From Candidatus Peribacteria bacterium (GTDB taxonomy: Bacteria; Patescibacteriota; Gracilibacteria; Peribacterales; Peribacteraceae): 64,000 bases of DNA. The stretch is taken from NCBI GenBank assembly GCA_023245865.1, contig JAHFJN010000001.1:398587-462586 (forward strand), written 5' to 3'. A program made the translations under genes and the position numbers. The notes under the pieces are model-generated. The model was not told where the DNA came from. It ran no database searches and worked only from the letters and a program-made list of their open reading frames with translations. Below are positions 1 to 9,187 of the stretch, piece after piece (within the stretch, counting starts at the first letter, position 1; every line of letters begins with the position of its first letter).

Positions 1-502
1 ATTGCTCGGTGCAGACGATCAGCAATACCGCGGGAGCGACGAGTGATCTTGCGGACAGCAATGGAGCGAGTGCGACGGCGAGCATGACTGCGACGTGTCC
101 GATCGTGAGCTCGAGCAGTTCAAGTGCTCCTTCGACTGCGGATCTTCTGATCGAGAAGAGCGGACCGACCTCGATCGTGCAGGGACAGAGTGTGACATAT
201 ACCATTCGCGTAGCGAATGCAGGACCGGGGAATGCGACGAATGTGGTCGTGAATGATCCCATTCCTGCAGGACTGACATATCAAACGAGCAATGGAGCGA
301 ATTGTAGTGTGGTGGGGGGTGCGGTGCGCTGCACGCTCGGGACGATTGCGAGCAATGATAATAGGACGTTTACGGTGACGTTCGGGACACCGGCACCGGG
401 AGCGAATTGCTCGGTGCAGACGATCAGCAATACCGCGGGAGCGACGAGTGATCTTGCGGACAGCAATGGAGCGAGTGCGACGGCGAGCATGACTGCGACC
501 TG
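1..502 (+). repeat. near-identical 405-bp tandem repeat inside the DUF11 gene
   Basis: Bases 1-94 are identical to bases 406-499, giving a repeat unit of 405 bp (135 codons). The copies diverge just after, at the junction to the next repeat. The unit encodes one DUF11 domain plus its Cys-rich border. Only one full unit and the end of the preceding one are visible, so the array continues upstream. Downstream DUF11 repeats share protein motifs but little DNA identity. Confidence 0.9.
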
Positions 503-3500
503 CCCACCACCGCAAACCGTCGAACTTCTTATTGAAAAGAGCGGTCCCACGAGCATCGTACAAGGACAAGACATCACCTACACCGTCCGCGCCGGAAACG
601 CCGGACCCGCGACAGCCACTAATGTTATTGTGACAGATACGATCCCGACAGGGCTCACGTACGTCAGAAGCAACGGTGCAACGTGCAGTTCTAACGGAAC
701 GCAAGTGCGCTGCACACTCGGCACGATCGCTGCGAACGGAAATACGACATTCACCCTCACATTTACGACACCGCAACCGAGTAACAGCTGCACGATCCAG
801 ACCATCAGCAATACTGCCTCGATCGCAAGTGATCAAGTGGACAGCAATCCAAGTACTGATCGTTCCACGGCCGTGATCACGGCTCTGTGCCCTCCTCCGC
901 AAACGGTTGAGCTCCTTATACAAAAGAGCGGCCCAAGCACTATTCCGCAAGGACAGAATCTGGTCTACACAATCCGCGTGGCGAATGCAGGACCGGCAAC
1001 TGCCACCAACGTGATCGTCACGGATCCGATTCCTTCGGGCCTCACCTACCTCGCATCAATCGGTGCAACCTGCAGCCCCGTTGGAACACAAGTGCGTTGC
1101 TTGCTTGGAACAATCTCGGCCAATGATAACCGCACCTTCGCTCTCACGTTCTCCACGTCCGCTCCTGGAAATAGCTGCACAGTGCAGACCATCAGCAATA
1201 CTGCTGCGATCGCAAGTGATCAAGTGGACAGCAATTCGAGCACCGATAGTTCTACGGCGGTGATCACGGCCACCTGTCCAACGGCAGATCTCGCAATCAC
1301 GAAAACGGGTGTCAACGCCGCACCGCGCAATTCCGCGATCGGCTACACCATAACAGTGACCAATAACGGTCCCGCAACTGCGACGAACGTCTCGGTTTCA
1401 GATCCGCTCCCCGCGCAGACAACCTTCAATGCCGCAAACTCCGACCCGAGCTGTTCGATAGTCGCCGGAGCGATCGTCTGTAATCTCGGCACGATTCTTC
1501 CCGGTCAACCGCGCAGCTTCTTCATAACGCTGAATATCAATGCAACGGCAACCTGTAACTCACAAATCCAGAACTTCGCGACCGTGGCAGGGGCGCAGAA
1601 CGATCCGAACACCGTCAATAACAGAAGCCAAATAGTCCCGACAACCGTGCAGTGCCCCGTGGATCAAGCGGATATTTCCATCCAAAAGTCAGGCCTTGCG
1701 ACCGTGCAGCGCGGCGACCAAATGACCTACGCGATCACGGTCGCAAACGCCGGTCCTCAGGCCGCTCAGAACGTCGTGATCTCCGATGTGCTGCCGACAC
1801 TCCTCACAAACGGGAACGTGTCAGTGGCTCCCTCGAGCACCGTGAATAACAGCAGCAGCAACGTCCAGTGTGGGGTCACGAGCGGCGTACTCACGTGTAC
1901 CGTCCTCAACTTCCCCGCAAACGGAACACTCGTGATCAATTTGTCCTTCACAGTGCCACTCATTGCAAACTGCACGCAGACGACGATGACGAATACCGCA
2001 CAAATCACGAGCAGTGGTACGAACGATCCGAACGCCGCCAATAACAGCAGTTCCTTCGCAACCACCGTCACGTGCCCTGCCATCCCGCTCGGCTGCATCG
2101 ACGTCATCAAAGAAGCCTACACAGATAATTCGCTCACGGTTCCTGTCACGCCCGTCCCCGCGTTCACCTTTACGCTCGACAATGCTTCGCAACTGCAAAA
2201 TGATGCGGCAGGCCGAACACGCTTCAATAATGTCCCTCTCGGAACGCATACGGTCATCGAGTCTGCCCTTGCCGGCTGGACGCCGAATCTGGTCAGCCCG
2301 GCCGGCGGCATCGTACAGGTCAACCAAACAAATTCCTGCTCGACCGTGACCTTCAAGAACGTACAGGTTCCGCCGCCACCTCAAACAGGATGCATCGACA
2401 TCACGAAACTGACATTCAACCCGCAAGGGCAGCCGCTCACTCCCGTGACGCAGTTCACCTATACGCTCGATGGCGCGAGCCCGACGACGAATGATTCCGC
2501 CGGTCGTGCGCGCTACAACTTCGTCGCCGTCGGCAATCATACCATCGCAGAAATTATTCCCTCGGGCTGGACGCAGACTGCGCTCACGCCCGCAGGCGGC
2601 GCTGTGACCGTGACGGCTTCTCCGAATAACACAGCATGTGCGCAAGTGAACATCAGCAACCGCCAGAACGCAGGACCGACCGTGGATGTGTCGATCACGA
2701 AGACCGCGACACCCACCACAGTCGTGCGCGGCAATAACGTTCAGTACACACTCACGGTTCTGAATACCGGGACGACGAACGCAACCAACGTGGTGGTGAC
2801 AGATTCGGTACCGGCAGGATTCCAATTTGTTGCCGCGGGCAGTGACGCAAGCTGTGCACTGCAGGCGACAGGCAACATTCTCTGCACGGTCGGAATACTG
2901 ACGCCCGCGACGCCACGAACACTTCTCGTAAATTTCACGGTTCCGACAGTCGCGTCCTGCACGCAAACGACCGCCACGAACACGGCATCTGTCAGCTCGA
3001 CGGAAATCGACAGCAATCCCGCCAACAATCAGAGCTCGGCGACGATCACCGTCAATTGTCCGCCTGTGCAGACCGGCTGTATTCAAATTACCAAGACCGC
3101 AAATGACGCGAATAATAATCCGATTGCGTCTGTCCCCGCCTTCACCTTCACGCTCGATGGCGGTACGCCCGTCTCGAATGCTGCGAACGGTCAAGCGCGT
3201 TTCGATAACGTGACCGTCGGCAACCACACTGTCGCTGAAATCCTCCCCTCCGGCTGGACGCAGACCTCGTTCACACCCGCAGGCGGTGTGGTAGCGGTCG
3301 CAGCCTCCGCCGGAAACGTCAGTTGCTCACAGGTGACCGCAAGTAACCGCCAGAACCCGATCACGACGAACGTTGATCTGAGTATCACGAAGACCGCGAA
3401 TCCAACAGCACTGCAGGGCGGCAGCAATGTGCAGTACACACTGAACGTGCAGAACCTCTCGTCCACAGGCGCAACGGCCATCGTCGTGACGGACACCATG

Positions 3501-4934
3501 CCAAATACCTTCACGTTCATCAGCAGCACCGATCCCCTCTGCACCCCGCAGGGCGGTTCGATCATCTGTAACTGGCCGAGCCTTGCTGCAATTGCTTCGC
3601 GCAGCGTCACGCTCACCTTCGCAACGCCCTCCGGCAGTAACTGTGCTCAAGGAAACGTCCTCAATACCGCATTCGTGCGGGCCTTGCAGACGGACAGTAA
3701 CCTGGCAAACAATCAGAGCTCTGCAACCGTTAATCTGAGCTGCTCAAACAGTCTCGGATGCATCCAAGTCACGAAACTCGCCTACGACACGAACGGCAAT
3801 CAGATCTTCTCTGTACCTTCCTTCAACTTCACGGTCGATAACGGACAGAATCAATCCAACAACAGCAACGGCCAAGCCCGCTTCGACAACGTCACCACGG
3901 GCAGGCACTCCGTGACTGAAAGCTTCCTCTCGGGATGGGTGCAGACCTCCGTGAACCCGAGCGACGGATCCGTGCAGGTAAACCCGGGCAACAGTTGTGC
4001 GACGATCACATTCTCCAATCGCCAGAACTTCAACCCGACGAACAATTTCACCATCAGCAAAACCGACGGACGCTCGACCGTGCGCCCGGGTGAAACACTC
4101 ACCTACACAATCACCGTACGTAACTCCAGCGGGATCGCCGCAAATAACGTCACAGTCACCGACACGGTTCCCGATGAAGAGACCGTACGTTTCGTTTCTG
4201 ACGGTGGCTACCGGTCGGGTCGCTTCGTGACATGGAGAAACCTCTACTTCGGACCATACGAAACAAAGACGCTCACACTGATCGCCGACGTGAACAGCGA
4301 CGCCGACGGCACGCTCGAAAACCGCGCGCAGGTCGCGGGACAGATCGCCAGAGATTTCACTACCATCGAAGGCGGCAGAAACGTCGGACTCGACCTCACA
4401 AAGTCCGCGAGTACCACCGAAGTACTGCCGGGCGGGATCATTGCCTACACCGTGCAACTGCGAAACACGAGCAATGATACGATCCGCAACCTTCGTGTAA
4501 CGGACAACCTGCCAAATCTCGTCTCCGTCATCGATGACGGCGGCGCGGACAGCCGCGGTACCAACCAGTTGACCTGGAACATCGGCTCGCTTAGCGGCAA
4601 TGCCAGTCGCACGATTCGCTATCGCGTGTCTGCGAACACCAATCTGCAAGTAGGCCAGATCATCCGCAACGATGTGCGTGCAACCGCGGACGGCAACATC
4701 GACGAGCACGAGGCTGTGACGGTCTTCGTGATCGGGACGCTGCCGCAGACCGGCGGCGAAAACTTAGCTGCGAATGTGAGCAATCTGCAAGCGATCAATC
4801 GCAATACACAGGTGCAGCAATCTTCAGATTCCAATGAAAACAGCACGCTGCCGCTCGCCGGTTGGATCGCCATAGCCGGCCTCGCAAGTGGTGCGGGTGC
4901 AGGATTTTTGAGGAGGATGATCGTTGGAATCTAA
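3..4934 (+). CDS. giant DUF11 / SpaA-like repeat surface protein (5' end outside window)
   Basis: The reading frame is already open at the first bases, so the N-terminus and any signal peptide lie upstream. The visible part (about 1,640 residues) holds nine DUF11-type repeats of about 120 residues, recognisable by K-S/T-G at the start, a V-x-Y-T-I-x-V-x-N strand and D-x-x-P near the middle. Four SpaA/Cna-B-like domains, each beginning GCI-(D/Q)-(V/I)-xK, alternate with the later repeats. The C-terminus has LPQTGG (about residues 1578-1583), a 30-residue Ser/Asn/Gln linker, a membrane helix (about 1617-1634) and RR, resembling a sortase-type anchor but with an unusually long gap before the helix. 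Likely an exported cell-surface adhesin or envelope protein; its ligand is unknown. Confidence 0.9.
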   Translation, partial: CSVQTISNTAGATSDLADSNGASATASMTATCPIVSSSSSSAPSTADLLIEKSGPTSIVQGQSVTYTIRVANAGPGNATNVVVNDPIPAGLTYQTSNGANCSVVGGAVRCTLGTIASNDNRTFTVTFGTPAPGANCSVQTISNTAGATSDLADSNGASATASMTATCPPPQTVELLIEKSGPTSIVQGQDITYTVRAGNAGPATATNVIVTDTIPTGLTYVRSNGATCSSNGTQVRCTLGTIAANGNTTFTLTFTTPQPSNSCTIQTISNTASIASDQVDSNPSTDRSTAVITALCPPPQTVELLIQKSGPSTIPQGQNLVYTIRVANAGPATATNVIVTDPIPSGLTYLASIGATCSPVGTQVRCLLGTISANDNRTFALTFSTSAPGNSCTVQTISNTAAIASDQVDSNSSTDSSTAVITATCPTADLAITKTGVNAAPRNSAIGYTITVTNNGPATATNVSVSDPLPAQTTFNAANSDPSCSIVAGAIVCNLGTILPGQPRSFFITLNINATATCNSQIQNFATVAGAQNDPNTVNNRSQIVPTTVQCPVDQADISIQKSGLATVQRGDQMTYAITVANAGPQAAQNVVISDVLPTLLTNGNVSVAPSSTVNNSSSNVQCGVTSGVLTCTVLNFPANGTLVINLSFTVPLIANCTQTTMTNTAQITSSGTNDPNAANNSSSFATTVTCPAIPLGCIDVIKEAYTDNSLTVPVTPVPAFTFTLDNASQLQNDAAGRTRFNNVPLGTHTVIESALAGWTPNLVSPAGGIVQVNQTNSCSTVTFKNVQVPPPPQTGCIDITKLTFNPQGQPLTPVTQFTYTLDGASPTTNDSAGRARYNFVAVGNHTIAEIIPSGWTQTALTPAGGAVTVTASPNNTACAQVNISNRQNAGPTVDVSITKTATPTTVVRGNNVQYTLTVLNTGTTNATNVVVTDSVPAGFQFVAAGSDASCALQATGNILCTVGILTPATPRTLLVNFTVPTVASCTQTTATNTASVSSTEIDSNPANNQSSATITVNCPPVQTGCIQITKTANDANNNPIASVPAFTFTLDGGTPVSNAANGQARFDNVTVGNHTVAEILPSGWTQTSFTPAGGVVAVAASAGNVSCSQVTASNRQNPITTNVDLSITKTANPTALQGGSNVQYTLNVQNLSSTGATAIVVTDTMPNTFTFISSTDPLCTPQGGSIICNWPSLAAIASRSVTLTFATPSGSNCAQGNVLNTAFVRALQTDSNLANNQSSATVNLSCSNSLGCIQVTKLAYDTNGNQIFSVPSFNFTVDNGQNQSNNSNGQARFDNVTTGRHSVTESFLSGWVQTSVNPSDGSVQVNPGNSCATITFSNRQNFNPTNNFTISKTDGRSTVRPGETLTYTITVRNSSGIAANNVTVTDTVPDEETVRFVSDGGYRSGRFVTWRNLYFGPYETKTLTLIADVNSDADGTLENRAQVAGQIARDFTTIEGGRNVGLDLTKSASTTEVLPGGIIAYTVQLRNTSNDTIRNLRVTDNLPNLVSVIDDGGADSRGTNQLTWNIGSLSGNASRTIRYRVSANTNLQVGQIIRNDVRATADGNIDEHEAVTVFVIGTLPQTGGENLAANVSNLQAINRNTQVQQSSDSNENSTLPLAGWIAIAGLASGAGAGFLRRMIVGI

Positions 4935-4971
4935 AAAGCGTTGAAGAGCACCTTGCGGCGAAGCCGCGCAA

Positions 4972-5514
4972 TTACAAAGAACAAAACTCCTTCACCATCT
5001 CCGGAATTTTTTCATACGCACTTTTCAATATCTTTTCTTCTTCTGAAGTCATCGCACTCAGGACCCACGCCGCAAGGTCAACGTTGTCCTGCTTCGGGCC
5101 TATGCCAATCCGCAACCTCGGGAAATCCTCTCCGAATGTTTCCACGATCGATTTGAGTCCGTTGTGCGTTCCTGCACTTCCGGTACGCCGCAAACGCAGT
5201 GTCCCCAGTGGCAAATCGATATCGTCGCAGAGGACGAGCAATTGCGCTTTGGGATCAAGCTTATAAAAATCCACGAGTGAGCGGATGCTCTGCCCGGAGA
5301 GATTCATGTACGTGTGCGGTTTGACGAGGAGGACCGGCACGGCCACGACTTTTCCTTCGGCAAGTTCCGCATCGAACTTGTCACTGCGCTTCGACGGACC
5401 CTGCCCGTACATCTCAGCAAGGACGTCAATCGCCTGGAAGCCTGCGTTATGGCGCGTGCGCGCATACTCCTTGCCCGGGTTCCCGAGGCCGATGATCACA
5501 AGAGATGGTTTCAC
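4972..5514 (-). CDS. pth: peptidyl-tRNA hydrolase
   Basis: Pth hydrolyses peptidyl-tRNA released from stalled ribosomes in the cytoplasm. At 180 residues it is of normal family length. The N-terminal GLGNPG motif (residues 10-15), catalytic His in RHNAGF (about residue 22), the DDIDLPLG strand-loop (about 95) and the NGLKS motif are all present. It is convergent with the surface-protein gene, leaving 37 bases between the stops. The next gene upstream on this strand begins a small membrane-protein pair, so Pth is probably expressed with them. Confidence 0.96.
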   Translation of the reverse strand: MKPSLVIIGLGNPGKEYARTRHNAGFQAIDVLAEMYGQGPSKRSDKFDAELAEGKVVAVPVLLVKPHTYMNLSGQSIRSLVDFYKLDPKAQLLVLCDDIDLPLGTLRLRRTGSAGTHNGLKSIVETFGEDFPRLRIGIGPKQDNVDLAAWVLSAMTSEEEKILKSAYEKIPEMVKEFCSL

Positions 5515-5529
5515 TGAAGGGAAGATAGC

Positions 5530-5922
5530 TCATCTCGCAACTTGGGCAAATGCATGCTGCAAGACAGACTGAAAATGATTCGCATCGGCGATGCTCGCGG
5601 TGGCCCCTTGCTGATGCGCGATGATGTTACGGAGCTTGTGGCATTTCCACAGTGCTTCCTTATTCGAAAAACGTGCGGCACCCTTCATCAACTTTTCCCC
5701 CGTTGTCCCTTGAAATCCGAGCTCCAGAAGTAATTGATCGAGAATTTTATCGTATTCGATGATGCGTAGCACCGGGTCTCCCGCCAGGTCCGCACGCTGA
5801 ATCATCGCTCGAATACGCGTCGACGCGGCGGCAGTCAAACGTCTGCGCAAACGTGCAATCGCGATCCACACGAGGCTTGCGAGCGCCAACAGAAGCAACA
5901 ACACGAAAACAACCCACAGCAT
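5530..5922 (-). CDS. small membrane-anchored HEPN-like protein
   Basis: A 130-residue protein with one N-terminal membrane helix (about residues 2-23), a basic RLRRR stop-transfer segment, then a helical soluble domain. The C-terminal part contains RNIIAH, which fits the R-x4-6-H signature of HEPN and DUF4145-type domains, preceded by a D-x-L-L-x-x-L-G-F helix. HEPN domains are often RNases in toxin or defence systems, but some are inactive, and this one lies between housekeeping genes. Lies 15 bases upstream of pth and 9 bases downstream of the PH-domain gene on the same strand, so a three-gene operon is likely. The family call rests on the motif and predicted helices only. Confidence 0.7.
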   Translation of the reverse strand: MLWVVFVLLLLLALASLVWIAIARLRRRLTAAASTRIRAMIQRADLAGDPVLRIIEYDKILDQLLLELGFQGTTGEKLMKGAARFSNKEALWKCHKLRNIIAHQQGATASIADANHFQSVLQHAFAQVAR

Positions 5923-5931
5923 GACGCCATC

Positions 5932-6552
5932 TTACTCCTCATCATCGCCGTCGTCCTCCCCACTCAATTCCTCCCGCTGCAAATGTTCGGCAACGATCGC
6001 GGATAAAATTTCCTGCACGTGCTTGGCGTCCTTCAGATTTTTCGTGTGCAAGTACGTTTCCATGCGATGTAAAATCAGTGACTCCACTTTCTTTGGCTGA
6101 GAGACGTATTCGAGTTCGATTTCCTCGCCATTCGAGATCTTCTCCACTGCGACCGTTCCGTAGCGAAGCAGCGTCCCGGCAACGCCATGAATTTCATAAC
6201 TCACCCCCTGAATATCGCTGTAGAGCACGCGTGCGGATTCGCGGTGAAACCACCCGAACCACTCAATGTCGATGATTCCATGGTCGGTGATGAGCCACGC
6301 ATCAAGATAGTAATCAAAAAAGCTGCGCAACCACCAGAGTACAATCGCGATGCTGAGCACCGCGCTGATCGTGATCATCGCGCGCGTCTGCGCGTAGGCA
6401 CTTAAGCTCCACACAAACGCAAACACGACCGTCGGCCAGAACAGCAACCGAAGTCCGAGCAGCCAGTGCTTGTGCACGACACGTACGAGCGTTTCGTCGT
6501 CCTCGAGATGCTTATGGAAGAAGAAGCGTCGCAGCACCTTTCCAGTATACAC
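5932..6552 (-). CDS. membrane protein with bacterial PH domain
   Basis: A 206-residue protein with two hydrophobic segments (about residues 30-75) followed by a bacterial PH-like domain. The run from YYLDAWLITDHGIID through SDIQGVSYE to YGTVAVE is typical of this fold: a new-strand motif, an internal helix-capping Asp and a terminal strand. The C-terminus is strongly acidic. The start codon appears to be GTG at 6552, since the nearby ATG is out of frame. Divergent from lepB with 28 bases between start codons, so both promoters must overlap the coding ends. Function unknown; such proteins are common in CPR genomes. Confidence 0.75.
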   Translation of the reverse strand: MYTGKVLRRFFFHKHLEDDETLVRVVHKHWLLGLRLLFWPTVVFAFVWSLSAYAQTRAMITISAVLSIAIVLWWLRSFFDYYLDAWLITDHGIIDIEWFGWFHRESARVLYSDIQGVSYEIHGVAGTLLRYGTVAVEKISNGEEIELEYVSQPKKVESLILHRMETYLHTKNLKDAKHVQEILSAIVAEHLQREELSGEDDGDDEE

Positions 6553-6580
6553 GCATCCGACTAATCGCTACACTCCCCGC

Positions 6581-7213
6581 ATGGCACAGGCGAAACAGCA
6601 CGGGGTGTGGTTTCATATTCTCGACGTTGTCTTTAACATCGTCGTGATCGTTGCGATCGTCGCGGGGATCCGCACGTTTTTAGTGTCGCCATTTCAAGTG
6701 GAAGGGAGCTCGATGGTGAACACGCTTGAAAACAACGAATACATCATCATCAATAAACTGGTGTACTTCATCGGCACACCGCAGCGCGGAGAGATCGTCG
6801 TCTTTCGTCCGCCGAATGATCCGAAGAAATACTACGTGAAACGCGTGATCGGGCTGCCTGGCGATGAAGTGATGATTCGCGGCGGCAACGTGTACATCAA
6901 AGCGGCAGGGAAAGACAAAGAGGAACGACTCGATGAGCCCTACCTGAATGCAAGCAACCAAGGAAAAACCTATCGCCACCCCCCCGGCAGCGGTGACCCG
7001 CGAGAAATCGACTACATCGTCCCGCCGGACCATTACTTCGTCATGGGAGACAATCGTCAGGGAAGCCTCGACTCTCGCAGTTTTATGCTGAGCGATGGTG
7101 AAGCATCCCCGTACGTCCAGAGAACCAGCATCAAGGGACGCGTATGGTTTGTCGCGCTGCCGATCACCAAAATCCACGCGTTTGAGGCGCCGAATTACCA
7201 TTTGGAACCGTAG
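6581..7213 (+). CDS. lepB: signal peptidase I
   Basis: Type I signal peptidase, which removes signal peptides from secreted proteins at the outer face of the membrane. 210 residues from the chosen ATG; an in-frame extension upstream would overlap the divergent gene and lacks similarity. One N-terminal membrane helix (about 12-32) precedes the catalytic Ser44 (GSSM). The general base Lys87 sits in KRVIGLPGDE, and the third conserved box is MGDNRQGSLDSR. Stands alone between the PH-domain gene and secE, with a hairpin terminator downstream. Confidence 0.95.
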   Translation: MAQAKQHGVWFHILDVVFNIVVIVAIVAGIRTFLVSPFQVEGSSMVNTLENNEYIIINKLVYFIGTPQRGEIVVFRPPNDPKKYYVKRVIGLPGDEVMIRGGNVYIKAAGKDKEERLDEPYLNASNQGKTYRHPPGSGDPREIDYIVPPDHYFVMGDNRQGSLDSRSFMLSDGEASPYVQRTSIKGRVWFVALPITKIHAFEAPNYHLEP

Positions 7214-7223
7214 TCAAAATCCC

Positions 7224-7278
7224 TTGCAGCATAGTATGATTCCTGTATTCTATTCATAGGCCCGCGACGGGCTTTTTT
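7224..7278 (+). promoter_or_regulatory. promoter followed at once by an intrinsic-terminator hairpin, ahead of secE
   Basis: TTGCAG (7224-7229) and TATTCT (7246-7251) are spaced by 16 bases and would start a transcript just before a GCCCG-CGA-CGGGC hairpin (7260-7272) with six T residues. The hairpin may simply end lepB transcription, or may attenuate secE-nusG, whose start codon is at 7291. Confidence 0.5.
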
Positions 7279-7290
7279 CAGAAAGTTCCT

Positions 7291-7479
7291 ATGAACGCCA
7301 TTACGAAGTACATCAATGAAGCCCTCGAGGAATTACACCACGTGCGCTGGCCCACGCGCCAGCAGGCCGTGCGATTTTCGATGGTCGTGATCGCCTTTAC
7401 CGCCGCATCGGCGGTCCTCTTCGGAGCGCTCGACTTCGCTCTGTCGCAACTGCTGAACCTCATTCTTCCTTCCGCGTAA
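7291..7479 (+). CDS. secE: preprotein translocase subunit SecE
   Basis: A 62-residue single-span SecE. The amphipathic region ending EELHHVRWPTR (residues 14-24) is the conserved segment that contacts SecY, and one membrane helix follows. It stabilises the SecYEG channel. The order secE-nusG, nine bases apart, is the common bacterial arrangement. The usual rplK-rplA genes do not follow. Confidence 0.95.
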   Translation: MNAITKYINEALEELHHVRWPTRQQAVRFSMVVIAFTAASAVLFGALDFALSQLLNLILPSA

Positions 7480-7488
7480 AAAAACTCT

Positions 7489-8034
7489 ATGGCAAAGCAA
7501 GACCCCAATGCAGGACGCAACTGGTACGTGGTACACACCTACGCCGGCTACGAGGACAGCGTGCGTCAATCGCTGCTGCAGCGCGTGGAAACGTTTGGCA
7601 TGCGCGACTACATTTTCGACGTGCAAGTGCCGAAGGAAAAACAACTAGTCTTCAAGAAAGGCAGCCCCGTCGAGGAGGAGCGCAAACTCTTCCCCGGGTA
7701 CGTGCTCGTGGACATGACCGTCACCGATGAATCGTGGTACCTCGTGCGTAACACTCCGAACGTCACCGGCTTCGTAGGGTCCGGCAACATCCCCGTCCCG
7801 GTCACACCCGAAGAATTCGGCGTCATCCAGCGCAGAGTCGGCGAGACCGAAGCGAAGTTCAAGAGCGACTTCCAAGTCGGCGACCTCGTTGTCATTGCGG
7901 ACGGTCCGTTCAAAAACTACGAAGGCTCAGTCGACAGCGTCGATGTCGACAAGGGCAAACTGACCGTGCTCGTCCTGATCTTCGATCGCGAAACGCCGGT
8001 GGAACTGGACTTCACACAAGTGAAGAAAAAGTAA
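7489..8034 (+). CDS. nusG: transcription termination/antitermination factor NusG
   Basis: 181 residues, normal length. The NGN domain starts NWYVVHTYAGYE and carries the LFPGYVLVDM and VRNTPNVTGFVG motifs. The C-terminal KOW domain begins FQVGDLVVIADGPF. NusG binds RNA polymerase and couples it to Rho or to the ribosome. Follows secE by nine bases in an operon. Confidence 0.97.
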   Translation: MAKQDPNAGRNWYVVHTYAGYEDSVRQSLLQRVETFGMRDYIFDVQVPKEKQLVFKKGSPVEEERKLFPGYVLVDMTVTDESWYLVRNTPNVTGFVGSGNIPVPVTPEEFGVIQRRVGETEAKFKSDFQVGDLVVIADGPFKNYEGSVDSVDVDKGKLTVLVLIFDRETPVELDFTQVKKK

Positions 8035-8048
8035 TCTACGTAAGCATT

Positions 8049-8975
8049 ATGAGTGATGACAATAGTGAAAAAGAGAGTATGACTCATCCGAACATTCCTG
8101 ATGGCAGTGATGATGATATCGAACAATTATTTCGCGCCTTCGTTTTCGAGGCATGCACTGACATCCTCGCACATTCGCAACCGGGAGTTCCGCGCGACGT
8201 GGATGAAAGTTTTCTGAATACTAATTTGAAGATCGGCACAGCTGAAATGCGAAACATTATCAGAAAAGCAAAATGTGATCCTGCAGTAATGCAAATGCTC
8301 CAAAATGGCTATCGAAATGAATTGGAAAGAAGAATACAATCGAGCACTATGGAAAAAGAGAGAATGCAAGATGCTCCGACATTGAGTACACGTGAACAAG
8401 AAATCATTTCTGTAACAATGCACGTGGAAGAAATAGCGGAGGAGCTAAAAAGAGCGTGGGAATTTTTGTCAGAGGAAAAAGATAGATGGGGCAAATCCTA
8501 CGACATACGAGGTCCGTTACGCTCAATGCTGAACAATACACCACCGAAAACCCGCCGCGGCCGTTTGAGCAAACAACAAAGAGCGGACGTCGAAGAAAGC
8601 AAAAACATTGCACAGCAAATACTTACTTTCGCTGCCGTTGATCAGAAAGCCGTGGCCCTCGGATTGGACGATCACCCGCACATTCAGGAACTGCTCGGTG
8701 AGGCGAGAAAAGATTGCCAAAATATTCTGAACGGATCATTCCTTTCGTATCCCGATGCCGACACGCTCGCTGGCGCAGAAAGCGCTATGAATGATATTTA
8801 CCCCACCTTAAACATCATGTCAGAAATCATACACGAACTCAAAGGAGGGAAAGGTCCAGCGAATGATATGTTCTCCACTGTAAACTCTAGGAAAGGAAAC
8901 ATGGGAAAATGGAAGAGAAGAAAACAAAAAAGACAACGAAACGAAGGCTCAATCGATGACAGAACAATTCTTTGA
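8049..8975 (+). CDS. hypothetical hydrophilic protein downstream of nusG
   Basis: 308 residues, starting 14 bases after nusG. I recognise no family. It is soluble, acidic at the N-terminus (DDNSEK, DGSDDD), largely helical, and ends in a very basic KRRKQKRQRN stretch that could bind nucleic acid. Base composition is visibly more AT-rich than the flanking genes, which may indicate low expression or acquisition. It takes the place where rplK normally follows nusG. Confidence 0.7.
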   Translation: MSDDNSEKESMTHPNIPDGSDDDIEQLFRAFVFEACTDILAHSQPGVPRDVDESFLNTNLKIGTAEMRNIIRKAKCDPAVMQMLQNGYRNELERRIQSSTMEKERMQDAPTLSTREQEIISVTMHVEEIAEELKRAWEFLSEEKDRWGKSYDIRGPLRSMLNNTPPKTRRGRLSKQQRADVEESKNIAQQILTFAAVDQKAVALGLDDHPHIQELLGEARKDCQNILNGSFLSYPDADTLAGAESAMNDIYPTLNIMSEIIHELKGGKGPANDMFSTVNSRKGNMGKWKRRKQKRQRNEGSIDDRTIL

Positions 8976-9187
8976 TGTACAACGAAAATTCGAGCTCATT
9001 CTATCATATATTAATATATGATAACGTGGTACCTCGGTACTTTTTTTATGATGTCACACTGAGTGAATTACGTGTCTGGTGCTTCGATACACCCAGCAAC
9101 TTTTCACGGAAAAAAGGTGCTGGTCACTCAGCATGACACGTAATTTGTATCGAAGTGCGGCATGACACGATCGGTGTACCGAGGCAC
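8976..9187 (+). repeat. intergenic region with a 22-bp perfect palindrome and hairpins
   Basis: Bases 9002-9023 form a perfect palindrome (TATCATATATT and its complement). Bases 9088-9123 fold as a hairpin with CCAGCA/TGCTGG closing arms. The segment 9063-9187 contains inverted and direct copies of CATGACACG and of a TGTATCGAAG-like word that recur near other palindromic repeats in this window. No gene is seen here. It separates two convergent genes. Confidence 0.6.

Noticed and set aside
120-4709. Long minus-strand and alternative-frame ORFs across the surface-protein gene
   Set aside because: They are shadows of the high-GC repeat coding strand: Arg/Cys-rich, with no family resemblance, while the plus-strand frame is continuous with clear domains.
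6470-6580. N-terminal extension of lepB
   Set aside because: It would overlap the divergent PH-domain gene and is Ser/Arg-rich without similarity; the ATG at 6581 gives a normal signal peptidase start.
9002-9023. Intrinsic terminator
   Set aside because: The palindrome is entirely AT-rich apart from two pairs and has no T run after it, so it is better treated as an unassigned palindrome.
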